Assembly (NCBI GenBank): GCA_038747915.1
Contig: JBCDJJ010000002.1
Coordinates: 20,990 to 84,989, forward strand
DNA from: JBCDAP01 sp038747915
GTDB lineage: Bacteria > Planctomycetota > Phycisphaerae > Phycisphaerales > UBA1924
DNA length: 64,000 nucleotides
Direction of reading: 5' to 3'
Shown: positions 18,273 to 27,900 of the stretch, in pieces
Layout of the letters: each line of letters begins with the position of its first letter
Position numbering within the stretch: the first letter of the stretch is position 1
Notes under the pieces: generated by a model
Told to the model about the DNA's origin: nothing
What the model saw: the letters and a program-made list of their open reading frames with translations, nothing else
Database searches by the model: none
Position numbers and translations under genes: made by a program

Positions 18273-19222
18273 GGACCGGCCTGGGCGAAGACCCGGATGG
18301 CCTCGCGGTACATCACGGCGTGATTCGCCGCGGTCTGCTCCGGCGTGGGCGAGTAGCCGCCGCTCAGCAGCAGGCAGAGCGGGACGCCGAGTGTGCGCAC
18401 CCACTCGCACACCATGCGGTCGCGAGCGGTCAGATCCCCTTGGGTGAGCCCCAGCCGGCCGAACTTGTCATCGGCGAGCACATCGACCCCGCCGAGATAT
18501 ACGATGAGATCCGGTGAGCCACCGGCGCGCGCGCAGACGCGGTCGGGCAGGGCGCTCAGCTCGGCCTCAAGCCCTCGCAGGTACGCATCGCCACCGAGCC
18601 GGTCGTCGAGGGGCACATCTCGGTCGCTGCGCTCCTTTTTGAGCGGGAAGTTGTTCCGCCCGTGCATCGAAAACGTGAAGAGGTGGGGGCAGTCCGCGAG
18701 GCAGGCCGCGGTGCCGTTGCCTTGGTGAACATCGAGATCAACCACCAGCGCGCGCTCGATCGCGCCCTCCTGGCGGAGCACTGTGAGGGCGACCGCGACA
18801 TCGTTGAGCACGCAGAAGCCCTCGGCGTGGGCCGGCATGGCGTGGTGAGTCCCCCCGGCAAGGTTACCCGCGATGCCATCGGAAAGAGCCATCCGCATGG
18901 CGTTGATGGTGCCCTGCACCGCGAGCCGGCTCCGGCGGACCAGCCGCTCGGTCCACGGGAAGCCCATTCGGCGGACCGCTGAGCGGGCCATCGTGCCGGT
19001 GCGAAGGGCGGCAAGATAGGCTGGATCGTGGATCAGCGCGAGCGAGCGCCATGGGCACGGTTCGGGCTCGATGATGCTCGCGGGGGCGATCAATTCATCC
19101 GCGAGCAGTTGATCGCGCAGCGCCGAGAACTTTTCCATCGGAAATGAGTGCCTCGGGGGCAACGGGATCACATAGTCGGGGTGGAAGCTGACGCGCACGG
19201 CCGACTGTACGCCGTTTCGCAT
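18251..19222 (-). CDS. Histone deacetylase-family hydrolase
   Basis: A 323-aa zinc amidohydrolase of the arginase/deacetylase fold. The active-site motifs are present: GGTHHAMPAHAEGFCVLND (the paired catalytic histidines), VVDLDVHQGNGTA (Asp-x-His zinc ligands), GGVDVLADDKFGRLGLT (second zinc Asp) and SGGYS (catalytic Tyr). The N-terminus HPDYVIPLPPRHSFPMEKF resembles the HDAC11-like class IV branch. Bacterial members deacetylate polyamines, other small amides or fatty-acyl lysines, and the substrate here is unknown. ATG 19222 begins the conserved part. It is divergent from the cpaB unit, with a 91-bp gap. Confidence 0.88.
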   Translation of the reverse strand: MRNGVQSAVRVSFHPDYVIPLPPRHSFPMEKFSALRDQLLADELIAPASIIEPEPCPWRSLALIHDPAYLAALRTGTMARSAVRRMGFPWTERLVRRSRLAVQGTINAMRMALSDGIAGNLAGGTHHAMPAHAEGFCVLNDVAVALTVLRQEGAIERALVVDLDVHQGNGTAACLADCPHLFTFSMHGRNNFPLKKERSDRDVPLDDRLGGDAYLRGLEAELSALPDRVCARAGGSPDLIVYLGGVDVLADDKFGRLGLTQGDLTARDRMVCEWVRTLGVPLCLLLSGGYSPTPEQTAANHAVMYREAIRVFAQAGPHAIACS

Positions 19223-19227
19223 CACGC

Positions 19228-19258
19228 TTGTGGCGATCGGTGGCCGATCGGGTATCTT
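19228..19258 (+). promoter_or_regulatory. Candidate cpaB promoter with central palindrome
   Basis: TTGTGG (19228-19233) and TATCTT (19253-19258) resemble -35 and -10 boxes 19 bp apart. The spacer is largely a palindrome, CGATCGG-TGG-CCGATCG (19234-19250), which could be an operator. Only position and symmetry support this. Confidence 0.3.
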
Positions 19259-19313
19259 CGCCGTGTCGGGGCTCGGGCTCCGTCGACAGCACCACGCTCC
19301 GCGGGAGGCCGGC

Positions 19314-20180
19314 ATGAACGCGAACTCGCTCATCCTGATCGTTGCGGCAGGGTGCGGCCTCCTGGCGGCCGTTCTGGGATTCCTCTTCCTTTCCCAGGCA
19401 CGCACGAGCCAGGCGCCGCCTCAGACATACGTCGACACCGTGCAGGTGATGGTGGCGAAGGCCGACCTGCCCGCGGGCCTGCGGATCGAGACGGACCGCG
19501 ACCTCGAGCCCATGGAGATCCCAGCGACCTCGGGCATGTACGCCCGTGCGTTCAAGCCGGACGAGGCCGGCGAGCTTCAGGGCGTGGAACTCGAGATGCC
19601 GCTCCGTGTGGGCGACCCCCTGCTGTACACGCACCTGCGGGGCTTCACCCAGCTTGACTTTCCCGAGCAGCTCCGTGCGATGACGATCCCAGCGGACGAG
19701 CTCCGTGCGATCGGCGGCCTGCTGGTCCCGGGGGACCGCATCGACATCCTCTTAACACAGGAGGAGGTCGCCGAGGCCCCATCGATCCCGACCGCGTCCA
19801 CACCGCAGCCGGTGGCGAGCAGCGATCCGACCTCGCCCGACGAGATTCTCTCGCAGCTGTTCAGCGCCTCGCTCGGCCAGTCAATGCCCGGTGGCGGGGG
19901 CGGCACGGGCGTCTTCAACACGACGCTGGTGCTCGAGAACGTGCGTGTGATCGCGATCGATGATCGCTTGACCGGGACTCGACTCGAGTTCGCAGCGCTC
20001 ACGCTCGATCCCGAGCGTTCTGGCTCGCTCAATGTGCCGGGGACGATCACGCTCGAGGTCACCCGCGAGCAGGCCGTGCAGTATCTCAACGCGACGGGTG
20101 GTGGGCAGAGGTCGGTCACGCTGCTCCTCCGCTCGCCTCGGGAGAACCGTCCGATCGCCGACGTCGAGCCGCTCGGCTGA
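19314..20180 (+). CDS. cpaB: Flp/Tad pilus assembly protein CpaB (RcpC)
   Basis: A 288-aa protein with one N-terminal membrane helix (SLILIVAAGCGLLAAVLGFLF). A SAF-like domain follows (VMVAKADLPAGLRIE ... RVGDPLLYTHL) and then the CpaB/RcpC region (RAMTIPADELRAIGGLLVPGDRIDILLTQ). CpaB is a periplasmic/inner-membrane part of the Tad machine that works with the secretin. ATG 19314 has GGGAGG seven bases upstream. It opens a plus-strand unit with the FHA-TadA gene 28 bp downstream. The C-terminal part contains a Gly-rich linker (PGGGGGTG). Confidence 0.9.
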   Translation: MNANSLILIVAAGCGLLAAVLGFLFLSQARTSQAPPQTYVDTVQVMVAKADLPAGLRIETDRDLEPMEIPATSGMYARAFKPDEAGELQGVELEMPLRVGDPLLYTHLRGFTQLDFPEQLRAMTIPADELRAIGGLLVPGDRIDILLTQEEVAEAPSIPTASTPQPVASSDPTSPDEILSQLFSASLGQSMPGGGGGTGVFNTTLVLENVRVIAIDDRLTGTRLEFAALTLDPERSGSLNVPGTITLEVTREQAVQYLNATGGGQRSVTLLLRSPRENRPIADVEPLG

Positions 20181-20208
20181 ACCAACGCCCGTTGTTGGAG
20201 GTCCACGT

Positions 20209-22089
20209 ATGCGCGTGGTCGTGCAAGACACGCTCAAGAACAGCCGGTGGGTGGCCTACGAGGGCAGCGCCGGCTTCGTGATCGGGCGCGATGGGGCCTG
20301 CGAGGTCTCGCTCTCGACGAGCAAGTTCGTTTCTCGTCGTCACGCGCAGGTCGACCGAGCCGAGGAGGGATGGCGGCTCGAGGTGCTCACCGGGGCGACG
20401 CCGATCGTCGTCGACGGGCAGCAGGTGGCGCCGGGCCAGTCGGCGACGGTGGACGAGGGCAGCTCGCTCCGCATCGCCGAGTTCGCGATCACGCTCGAAC
20501 CGGAGATGCACGCCGACGGGGCGATCTCGCACGAGGACAGCATCGACGAGCTGCAGCGAGAGCTGCACGGCTCGGTGCTTCGGCGGCTCGACCTGCGGCG
20601 GTCGGGCGCGTCGTCGATGGAGGCCACGAGCGACAGCCTGGAGCAGATCGATGCGATCATCGACGATCTGCTGCACCATGATTTCCAGTCGCGGATCGTG
20701 GACACACCGGAGGTTCGCAACCGCTTCCTGGCGATCGCACTCCAGACCCGTCTGATGTTCGAGATGGGCCGGCGGTCGGGCGAGAACACCACGGATTCGA
20801 GCGAGATCGAGACACCCGGGCGGAACGCTGTGCTCGAGGAGCAGGTGCTCGACTACGTCAATCGGTTGATCCGCCGGCTCGAGCTCGAGCTGACACCCGA
20901 GGCGGGTGATCGTGACTTCGACCGGATTGAGGCGCGCTTCGTCGAGGTCACCGAGACGCTGATCAACGAGATCCCAGCGAATGTGCAGTTCTACCTGGTG
21001 AGCCAGTTGCTCAAGAAACAGCTGTGCGACATCATCTTCGGCCTCGGCCCGCTGCAGGATCTGCTGGACACGCCGAACATCAGCGAGATCATGATCGTCT
21101 CGCCGCGCGATGTGTACGTGGAGCGCAGCGGGCGCGTGATCAAGAGCAACCGCACCTTCCTCGGCGACGAGCAGTTGCTGAGCGTGATCGAGCGGATCGT
21201 GAGCCCGCTTGGCCGCCGCATCGACATGTCAACGCCGCTGGTCGACGCTCGTCTGCGCGACGGTTCTCGCGTGAACGCGGTGATCCGCCCGCTCGCGCTC
21301 AAGGGGCCGTGCCTGACGATCCGGCGCTTCCCATCGCACCAGATCTCGGCGGAGGACCTGGTCAAGTGGCGGTCGCTCACTAACGCGGCTCGTGCGCTGA
21401 TCGAGGGGACCGTCAAAACGCGCAAGAACGTGCTGGTCGCGGGCGGCACGGGCTCGGGCAAGACGACGATGCTCAACGTGCTGAGTTCGTTCATCCCCGA
21501 GAGCGAGCGGATCGTGACGATCGAGGATGCGGCCGAGCTACAGCTTCAGCAGGAGCACGTGGTGAGCCTGGAGACGCGTCCGCCCAACGTCGAGGGCAAG
21601 GGCGCGTACACCATCCGCGACCTTGTGAAGAACGCGCTGCGCATGCGGCCGGATCGCATCATCGTCGGCGAGTGCCGCGGCGACGAGGCGTTCGACATGG
21701 TGCAGGCCATGAACACCGGCCACGCCGGCTCGATGACCACGGTGCACTCGAACTCCGCGCGCGATGCGCTGTTCCGCCTGGAGACCATGTTCCTGATGGC
21801 GGTCGAGATCCCGCTTCAGGCCGTCCGGCGGCAGCTGGCCCAGGCGCTGGATCTTGTGGTGTACGTGGAGCGTCTGCGTGGCGGTCGCCGCATGTGCACG
21901 CAGATCACCGAGGTCGGGGACATCAACCCGATGACAGCCGAGATCGAGACGCGGGACATCATGGTCAGGGTGGGCGAGGGGCAGGAGGCGGAGCTGTCGC
22001 CCACTGGGTACATGCCCGCCTACCTCGGCGAGATGGTCGAGAAGGACATGATCGACCTGGACCTATGGTTCGACGAGGTGTCGGCATGA
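20209..22089 (+). CDS. tadA: Tad pilus ATPase TadA/CpaF with N-terminal FHA domain
   Basis: A 626-aa fusion. Residues 1-95 form an FHA domain that should bind phosphothreonine peptides: GRDGACEVSL (26-35) and SRRHAQV (42-48) carry the key Arg, Ser and His. After a charged linker, residues from about 205 are a TadA/CpaF secretion ATPase. Motifs: LLDTPNISEIMI, RLRDGSRVNAVIRP, Walker A GGTGSGKTT (412-420, Lys418), the Asp box TIEDAAELQL, Walker B RPDRIIVGECRGDEAFDMV and the His box TGHAGSMTTVHSNS. It powers Flp pilus assembly at the inner membrane. ATG 20209 follows a GGAGG. It overlaps tadB by 4 bp (ATGA), showing translational coupling. The FHA part suggests control by the kinase encoded four genes downstream; this is inferred. 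Confidence 0.93.
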   Translation: MRVVVQDTLKNSRWVAYEGSAGFVIGRDGACEVSLSTSKFVSRRHAQVDRAEEGWRLEVLTGATPIVVDGQQVAPGQSATVDEGSSLRIAEFAITLEPEMHADGAISHEDSIDELQRELHGSVLRRLDLRRSGASSMEATSDSLEQIDAIIDDLLHHDFQSRIVDTPEVRNRFLAIALQTRLMFEMGRRSGENTTDSSEIETPGRNAVLEEQVLDYVNRLIRRLELELTPEAGDRDFDRIEARFVEVTETLINEIPANVQFYLVSQLLKKQLCDIIFGLGPLQDLLDTPNISEIMIVSPRDVYVERSGRVIKSNRTFLGDEQLLSVIERIVSPLGRRIDMSTPLVDARLRDGSRVNAVIRPLALKGPCLTIRRFPSHQISAEDLVKWRSLTNAARALIEGTVKTRKNVLVAGGTGSGKTTMLNVLSSFIPESERIVTIEDAAELQLQQEHVVSLETRPPNVEGKGAYTIRDLVKNALRMRPDRIIVGECRGDEAFDMVQAMNTGHAGSMTTVHSNSARDALFRLETMFLMAVEIPLQAVRRQLAQALDLVVYVERLRGGRRMCTQITEVGDINPMTAEIETRDIMVRVGEGQEAELSPTGYMPAYLGEMVEKDMIDLDLWFDEVSA

Positions 22090-22931
22090 GCGTGCTGCAA
22101 CTGGGGGCAGCGGTCGCGGTGGGCGGCGGGGTCGGGGCGGCGATCATCGCGCTGCAGAACCCGATCCTGAGCAGGTGGCGGCAGGACAACTCGTGGCTGC
22201 GCGAGCGGCTGTATCAGTTCTCGCCCGAGCCGGCGAAGACCGAGCAGTGGGTCGCACTGATCTACATCGGCATCTTCCTGAGCTTCTTCGTGCTGCTGTT
22301 CCTCACGCTCAACGTATTCATTGCGCTCGCGCTGATGATCGCGGTGATGTTTATCCCACGGATGCTGCTCGACCGCGCGTGGAACACGCGGAAAAAGAAG
22401 ATCGACGAGCAGCTTCCCGTCGCGGTGGCGCAGATGGCCAATGGCGTCGGGTCGGGTATGACGCTCGTTCAGTCGATCGAGCGGCTCGCCGAACGGGCGC
22501 CCGAGCCGATCCGCACCGAGTTCCGCGTCATCTCGAATCAGTGGAAGCACGGCTCGGATCTGACGCAGGCGATCGACGAGGCCCGGCGGCGTCTGGATCT
22601 GCCCAACTTCAACCTGTTCTCGTCGGCGCTCTCGATCAATGCGCAGATGGGCGGCAACGTGGTGACCACGCTCGACCGGCTCGCACAGTCGCTCGAGGGC
22701 ATCCAAGAGATGCAGCACGAGGTGCTCACCGCGACGGCCGAGGGGCGGATGTCCATCAAGTTCTTGATGGCGGCGCCGCTGGTGTTCCTGGTGCTGTTGT
22801 GCTTCATTAACTTCACGGGCGTGGTGCTGCTCTTCACCGAGCCGCTCGGCCGCGTGCTGCTGGGCTTGGCGTTGCTCCTGGACGCGATCGGCGTGGCCTG
22901 GGCGTGGAAGATCGTGAACGCGGATATCTGA
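22086..22931 (+). CDS. tadB: Tad pilus inner-membrane platform protein TadB
   Basis: A 281-aa polytopic protein of the type II secretion F (T2SSF) family. Helices lie near the N-terminus (LGAAVAVGGGVGAAIIA), at 55-95 (ALIYIGIFLSFFVLLF, FIALALMIAVMFI) and at the C-terminus (FLMAAPLVFLVLLCFINFTG, VLLGLALLLDAIGVAW). The cytoplasmic T2SSF core has LPVAVAQMANGVGSGMTLVQ and SALSINAQMGGNVVTTLDRL. It pairs with TadC as the platform driven by TadA. Its start overlaps the tadA stop (ATGA). Confidence 0.92.
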   Translation: MSVLQLGAAVAVGGGVGAAIIALQNPILSRWRQDNSWLRERLYQFSPEPAKTEQWVALIYIGIFLSFFVLLFLTLNVFIALALMIAVMFIPRMLLDRAWNTRKKKIDEQLPVAVAQMANGVGSGMTLVQSIERLAERAPEPIRTEFRVISNQWKHGSDLTQAIDEARRRLDLPNFNLFSSALSINAQMGGNVVTTLDRLAQSLEGIQEMQHEVLTATAEGRMSIKFLMAAPLVFLVLLCFINFTGVVLLFTEPLGRVLLGLALLLDAIGVAWAWKIVNADI

Positions 22932-22938
22932 GGCGCCG

Positions 22939-23985
22939 ATGAACGACACCGCCCATCTGATCACGCTCGGTGCCCTCCCCGAGGCCCCCCTGCTGCTGAT
23001 CGCGACCCTGTCGTTCGCGGTGTCGATCGCGGCGGTGGTGTACCTCGCGGGGATGCAGCTGCTCACCAAGAAGGCGGCGACCATCGGCTCGGTCGTGGCC
23101 GCTTCGGAAGCGCGGCTCGCGGCGAACCGCGACCGGATGAAGAACGCCTCGGCGACCTTCCGCCTCGGCCTCGCCCTCGCGCCGCTCGTCACCCCGCTTG
23201 CTGATCGATTGATCAAACCCGAGCAGCGGGCCGAGTTGCTCGAGTTCTACGGCCGCGCGGGGTACCCCGGCGGGCTCGACGAGGACGAAGTGGTCGCCTT
23301 CGCGTATATGCAGGCGATCGGGCTCGGGATCGGACTCGCGGTGGTGGTGTCGCTCGCGGGGTTGGTGTTCTTGGGCAACCCGCTCACGGTGGTGCTCGGG
23401 CTCGTGCTGCTGCTGGCGATGGTGCTGCTCGGGCCCGGGCTCGCCAAGAGCAACTACCAATCGACCGCGACCAAGCGCGAGAAGGCGATCATCCGCGTGT
23501 TCCCGTACGTGGTCGACCTGCTGGTGCTCACGATGAAGTCGGGTGCCTCGCTCCAGCTCGCGTTGCAGCGGGTGACGGTGGACTACCGCGGGCACCCTGT
23601 CGCCGAGGAGTTCAACGCCACGATCGCCGACATCGAGATGGGGTCGACCGCTCGTCAGGGCTTCGAGAACCTCGCGCGGCGCGTGCCGATCAAGATCATC
23701 ACCGCGTTCGTGGACGACATCGTGCAGAGCGAGGAGCTCGGCCAGCCTGTTGCCGAGGCCCTCGAGCGGCTGAGCGACCGGATCCGAGTGCGCCGGATCC
23801 AGGATGCACGGGCGACCGCGGGCGATGCCAAGGTGAAGGTGCTCGTGCCATCGGTGCTCGTGATGTTCAGCTCGCTCATCATGCTCATGGCGCCCTTCGT
23901 GATGAGCTGGCAGGCGGGCGGGTTCGACACCAACGCGCCGCAGCAGGACGGGCCGGGCGGCCCGCCGCCGGAGGGCGAGCAATGA
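22939..23985 (+). CDS. tadC: Tad pilus inner-membrane platform protein TadC
   Basis: A 348-aa T2SSF-domain protein with membrane helices near residues 20-42, 110-150 and 310-325. The core is FPYVVDLLVLTMKSGASLQL and the DDIVQSEELGQPVAEAL motif, typical of TadC. Its C-terminus carries a Pro/Gly-rich tail (QQDGPGGPPPEGEQ) not usual for the family. It lies 7 bp after tadB in the same unit and forms the TadB/TadC platform under the ATPase. Confidence 0.92.
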   Translation: MNDTAHLITLGALPEAPLLLIATLSFAVSIAAVVYLAGMQLLTKKAATIGSVVAASEARLAANRDRMKNASATFRLGLALAPLVTPLADRLIKPEQRAELLEFYGRAGYPGGLDEDEVVAFAYMQAIGLGIGLAVVVSLAGLVFLGNPLTVVLGLVLLLAMVLLGPGLAKSNYQSTATKREKAIIRVFPYVVDLLVLTMKSGASLQLALQRVTVDYRGHPVAEEFNATIADIEMGSTARQGFENLARRVPIKIITAFVDDIVQSEELGQPVAEALERLSDRIRVRRIQDARATAGDAKVKVLVPSVLVMFSSLIMLMAPFVMSWQAGGFDTNAPQQDGPGGPPPEGEQ

Positions 23986-24067
23986 CCACCGGTCGCGCCA
24001 TCACCACGCACACCGCGCAGGGCGACCGAACACTCGGCGCCCGGGCTACCGGCCCATGGGAGGACGC

Positions 24068-24895
24068 ATGGCGTTCTATCTAACGGTCATCGGCGGCGTC
24101 GATGACGGCAAAGTGTTCGAGATCGACGGTCCCTCCGCCCTGGTGGGCCGGTCGGGGAGCGCCGATGTCAAGCTCAACGACGAGTCGGTCTCGTGGGAGC
24201 ACGCCAAGCTCACCGAGGAGGACGGGCGGTTCACCGTCGAGAACCTGTCGGCGCTCGGCACGAAGGTCAAGGGGCTCAAGATCCCCAAGCCGACCAAGAT
24301 CGCGCCAGGCGACGAGATCGAGCTCTCTCAGCGGTGCAAGGTGCGGCTCGACGTGCGCGCGGTGGCCGCCGCTGAATCGAGCAGCAACACCACGCTGCTC
24401 CTGGCGGGTCTGCTGATCGTGGTGCTGCTGGTGGCCGGCTTCGGCGTCTTGACCACGAGCGGGCCGGCGCAGGCCTACGAGGCGCCGATGACCTCCACTC
24501 ATTGGCGGAACGCCTACACCACACTCTCCGAGAACATCGACGAGTGGTCGGCGGGCGGGGTGCTTCCGCCCGACACACCGAGCTTCTTTCGCGATGCGTG
24601 GCTCGACGATCTCTCGGGCAACACCGAGGAGGCGGGGCGGAAGTGGGATCAGTTCGCGCACCTGCTCCGCACCACGCCGGCCCCGACGGGCGATGATCCA
24701 CGACTCGAGAACCAGACCTTCGCTTCGGTCGCCGGAAAAAACTGGTCCACGGACCAGAAACCGATCCTCAGACAGATCAGCGGCCGCGATCCGGGTGACC
24801 TCAGCACCAGTGGGCCGGTCGCGCGCATCAAGGCGCTCTGGGGCTTCGTGACCTACCGCCAGTGGCAGGCGAAACAGGGCCAGGGTGAGGAGTGA
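24068..24895 (+). CDS. FHA-domain membrane protein
   Basis: A 275-aa protein. Residues 1-98 form an FHA domain: LVGRSGSADVKL at 25-36 carries the Gly-Arg of the phosphothreonine pocket, SWEH at 42-45 replaces the common SxxH, and a conserved LSALGTKVKG strand follows. One membrane helix is at about 108-129 (TTLLLAGLLIVVLLVAGFGV). The rest, about 145 residues, is probably extracytoplasmic and has no recognised domain. The FHA side should be cytoplasmic. ATG 24068 is preferred because GGGAGGA lies just upstream; another ATG is 12 bp earlier. Sitting between tadC and the kinase gene, it is a likely phosphopeptide reader of that kinase. Confidence 0.88.
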   Translation: MAFYLTVIGGVDDGKVFEIDGPSALVGRSGSADVKLNDESVSWEHAKLTEEDGRFTVENLSALGTKVKGLKIPKPTKIAPGDEIELSQRCKVRLDVRAVAAAESSSNTTLLLAGLLIVVLLVAGFGVLTTSGPAQAYEAPMTSTHWRNAYTTLSENIDEWSAGGVLPPDTPSFFRDAWLDDLSGNTEEAGRKWDQFAHLLRTTPAPTGDDPRLENQTFASVAGKNWSTDQKPILRQISGRDPGDLSTSGPVARIKALWGFVTYRQWQAKQGQGEE

Positions 24896-24968
24896 GCGTC
24901 ATCCGGCGCATGCGTCGATACACCGGACAGGAACCACCACGCGGACATCACCCGCAGGAGCACGTGCG

Positions 24969-27900
24969 ATGAAGACCGAACTCGGACGCTTCAAGCTGGT
25001 CGAACAGCTCCACCCGGGCGGGTACACCGTCGTGTGGCGGGCGGAGGAAGACATGGGGCGTGGCATCACGCGCCCCGCTGCGGTCAAGATCCTGCAGGGA
25101 TGGCGGCTCGACGATGCCACGCAGGTCGAGCAGCTCAACCGAGAGATCGGCGTGCTGATCGAGCTGTCCAGCTCGGCGAACATCGTGACGATCCGCCACT
25201 TCGACATCGACGAGGAGGTGGGGCCGTATATCGCGATGGAGATGCTCGGGCCCTCACTCTTCCGGACCATCAACGACACGCCGGCCGACCCCGCGATGAT
25301 CCGCAACGTGCTGGCCGATGTGCTCAACGGCCTCAAGGCGATGCACGACCTCGACCCGCCGGTCGTCCACCGCGATATCAAGCCCAACAACCTGCTGCCC
25401 GACTCCACCGGGCTCTACAAGATCGCCGACTTCGGCCTTGCCACCCGCTTCGACGAGGGCGAGACGCTCACCCGCGTGAGCGTGAAGTACGCCTCGCCGG
25501 AACTGCTCGATGAGTCGTTCGGCAAGGTGTGCCCGGCGTCCGACCTCTATGCGCTCGGCATGACGGCCTACGAGCTCGCGCTCGGGCACGACCTATTCCG
25601 CCGGCAGTTCCCGAGCATCTACGACCCGCAGGCCCCACCGGACGAGCAGCTCGCCGACGACCGCCCCAAGTGGATGTACTGGCACTGCTCGCTCAATCAG
25701 CACGCCGCGCCCATCAAAGAGGTCGTGGCGGACTTCCCCGAGCAGCTCTCCGACATCGTCGAGGGCATGATGCACAAGCCCCTCGAAGATCGCACCGCGA
25801 CGGCCGACGAGGCGATCGAGGCGCTGAACAAGCTCACGACGGTGCGCAAGAGCTTTGCGCCCGGCGTGGCGCTCGCGGGAGCCGAGTCGGATGGTCCGGC
25901 GGTGTCGCCCAAGCTGATCGGCGCGGTGGCCGCGGCCTTGCTCGCGCTCGTCGTGCTCGTGGGCGGGTTTGCGTTCCTCAGCTCGCTCGGCCCGCAGCCG
26001 GCGCTCGCGTTGAACGCCGTCGCCCCCGCCGAGGGCGGGCTGCTCGTCGTCGAGGGCAACACCGAACGGATCATCGTGACGGGCACGACCGAGGCGCTAC
26101 CCGAGGACGGGCAGGTGTGGATCGAGGTCGAGGGCCAGAGCGCACGCGCCGCATCGCTCGATGACTCGGGCGCGTTCTCGAGCGAGATCCGGATTCGTCG
26201 CGTCGATGAGCCCGTGCTCGGGGCCGTGTACGTGTGGGACAACATTGCTCAGGAATCGTTCGACCGAACGCAGTTCCAGATCATCCGCAGGCCTCCCGAG
26301 ACCGTGACGGTGCAGATCAACACCGCGCCGGGGACGAGCGGCGCGCGGGTCGAGATCGTGAATCGAGATGCCGAGGGCGACCCGATCCGCGTGCGCACAG
26401 ACCAGCGCGGTGTCGCGACCGCGGTCGTGCCGCACGGCCTCATGGACATCACGGTGCGGCACCCGCGGTACCAGGACGCCACGCAGAGCTCGCCGACGGG
26501 CGCCAACCCGACGCGCCGCCTCCAGATCGCCCTGGAGGCGGCGCCGCCCTCCGTGATCGAGCGGCGTCGCGAGCAACTGCTCGCCGAGATCGACCGGGTC
26601 GCCGCAGCAGCGGCCGCGGGTGACCCCGAAGCGATCGCACGGCTCAAAGAGCTTCAGCAGGAGCTCGCCGATCTGGGCGATGAGTCGATCAACGCCGACA
26701 CCCGCCAGGCCATCCTCGCTGAGATGGCCGAACTCGCCGAGCGGGCCGCAGCGGGTGATCCCGAGGCGATCGCACGGATGGAACAGCTCCGCGGTGAGCT
26801 CGCAGCGCTCGACGACGAGGGTGCCCTCGCGAGCCGCCGCGCCGAGATCCTCGAAGAGATGGACCGGCTGGCCGAGGCCGCTGCCAACGGCGACCCCGAG
26901 GCCGCGGATCGCCTCGCAGAGCTCCAGGGCGAGCTCGCCAGGCTCGACCGCGCCACGAAGGCGGGTGCGCAGGGTGAAGCGGCCGCTGCCATCGCCGACG
27001 AACGGGCCAAGATCGTCGCGGAGATGGCCGCCCTCGCTGAGGCCGCGGCCAATGGCGACCCCGAGGCGATCGCGCGGATGAACGCGCTGCGCCAGCAGCT
27101 CGCCGCGATCGATGCGGAAGAGAAAGCCCTCGCCGCGGGGGCCTCGCCCGAAGAGGCCAAGGCGGCTCGCCGACTGGCGCTCGCTGCGTCTCGCGAGCGG
27201 CTTGTCGCGGAGCTGCGCCAGCACGTCGACGCCGCCCGCAACGACAACCCCGCGGCCTACGACGCGGTCGAGGGCACGATCACCGAGCTCGAGGCGCTCG
27301 AGTCGGCCGACGATGGAGCCACCGGGCTGCACGCGCAGCTCGTGCGGTACCGGCGTTCGCTGCTGACCGAGTTCCAGAACGCGGTCGATCGCGGCCGTCT
27401 CGGCGAGCCGTACATCGCAGCGGTGATGCGCGGGCTCCGGATCCAGCTCTCGGACCTCATCCTCGATGAGCGGGCGCTCGCAAACGGTCGCGACCGCATC
27501 GGTCTCACGCTCATGGATGCCCGCCGCGCCGAGTTGATGGCTGAGATCCTGCAGCAGCTCACCTCGCTCGCTGGCGGAAGCGATGTGATCCGGGGGTACG
27601 TGGAGAACTCCCGCGAGTTCGATGCGCTCGGTGAGGACGCCTCACCCAACGCCACGCGGCGATCGCGGCTCATGCGCGAGGCCGAGCAGATCGCGCCGCA
27701 GGCGGTGGTCGGCGACACGATCGCGCAGACGCGGATCCGTCAGATCCGCGATGCACTGGGCGACATCGAGGCGCAGGAGGCGATCCGCCGAGCCGAGGTC
27801 GCCCGCGCCAACGGGGGCACAAGCCGGTTTGCATCAGCGGCGGCGCGAGTCGCGGCAGGCGAGGCCTCGTCCACGCCAGGATTCGTCGGGGGTGGACCGG

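Noticed and set aside
26559..27128. CRISPR-like periodic repeats
   Set aside because: The 135-bp periodicity is in frame with the kinase and reflects protein repeats; no spacer structure exists.
26097..27332. 411-codon minus-strand frame inside the kinase gene
   Set aside because: It mirrors the repeated helical region of the kinase; repeated shadow words only.
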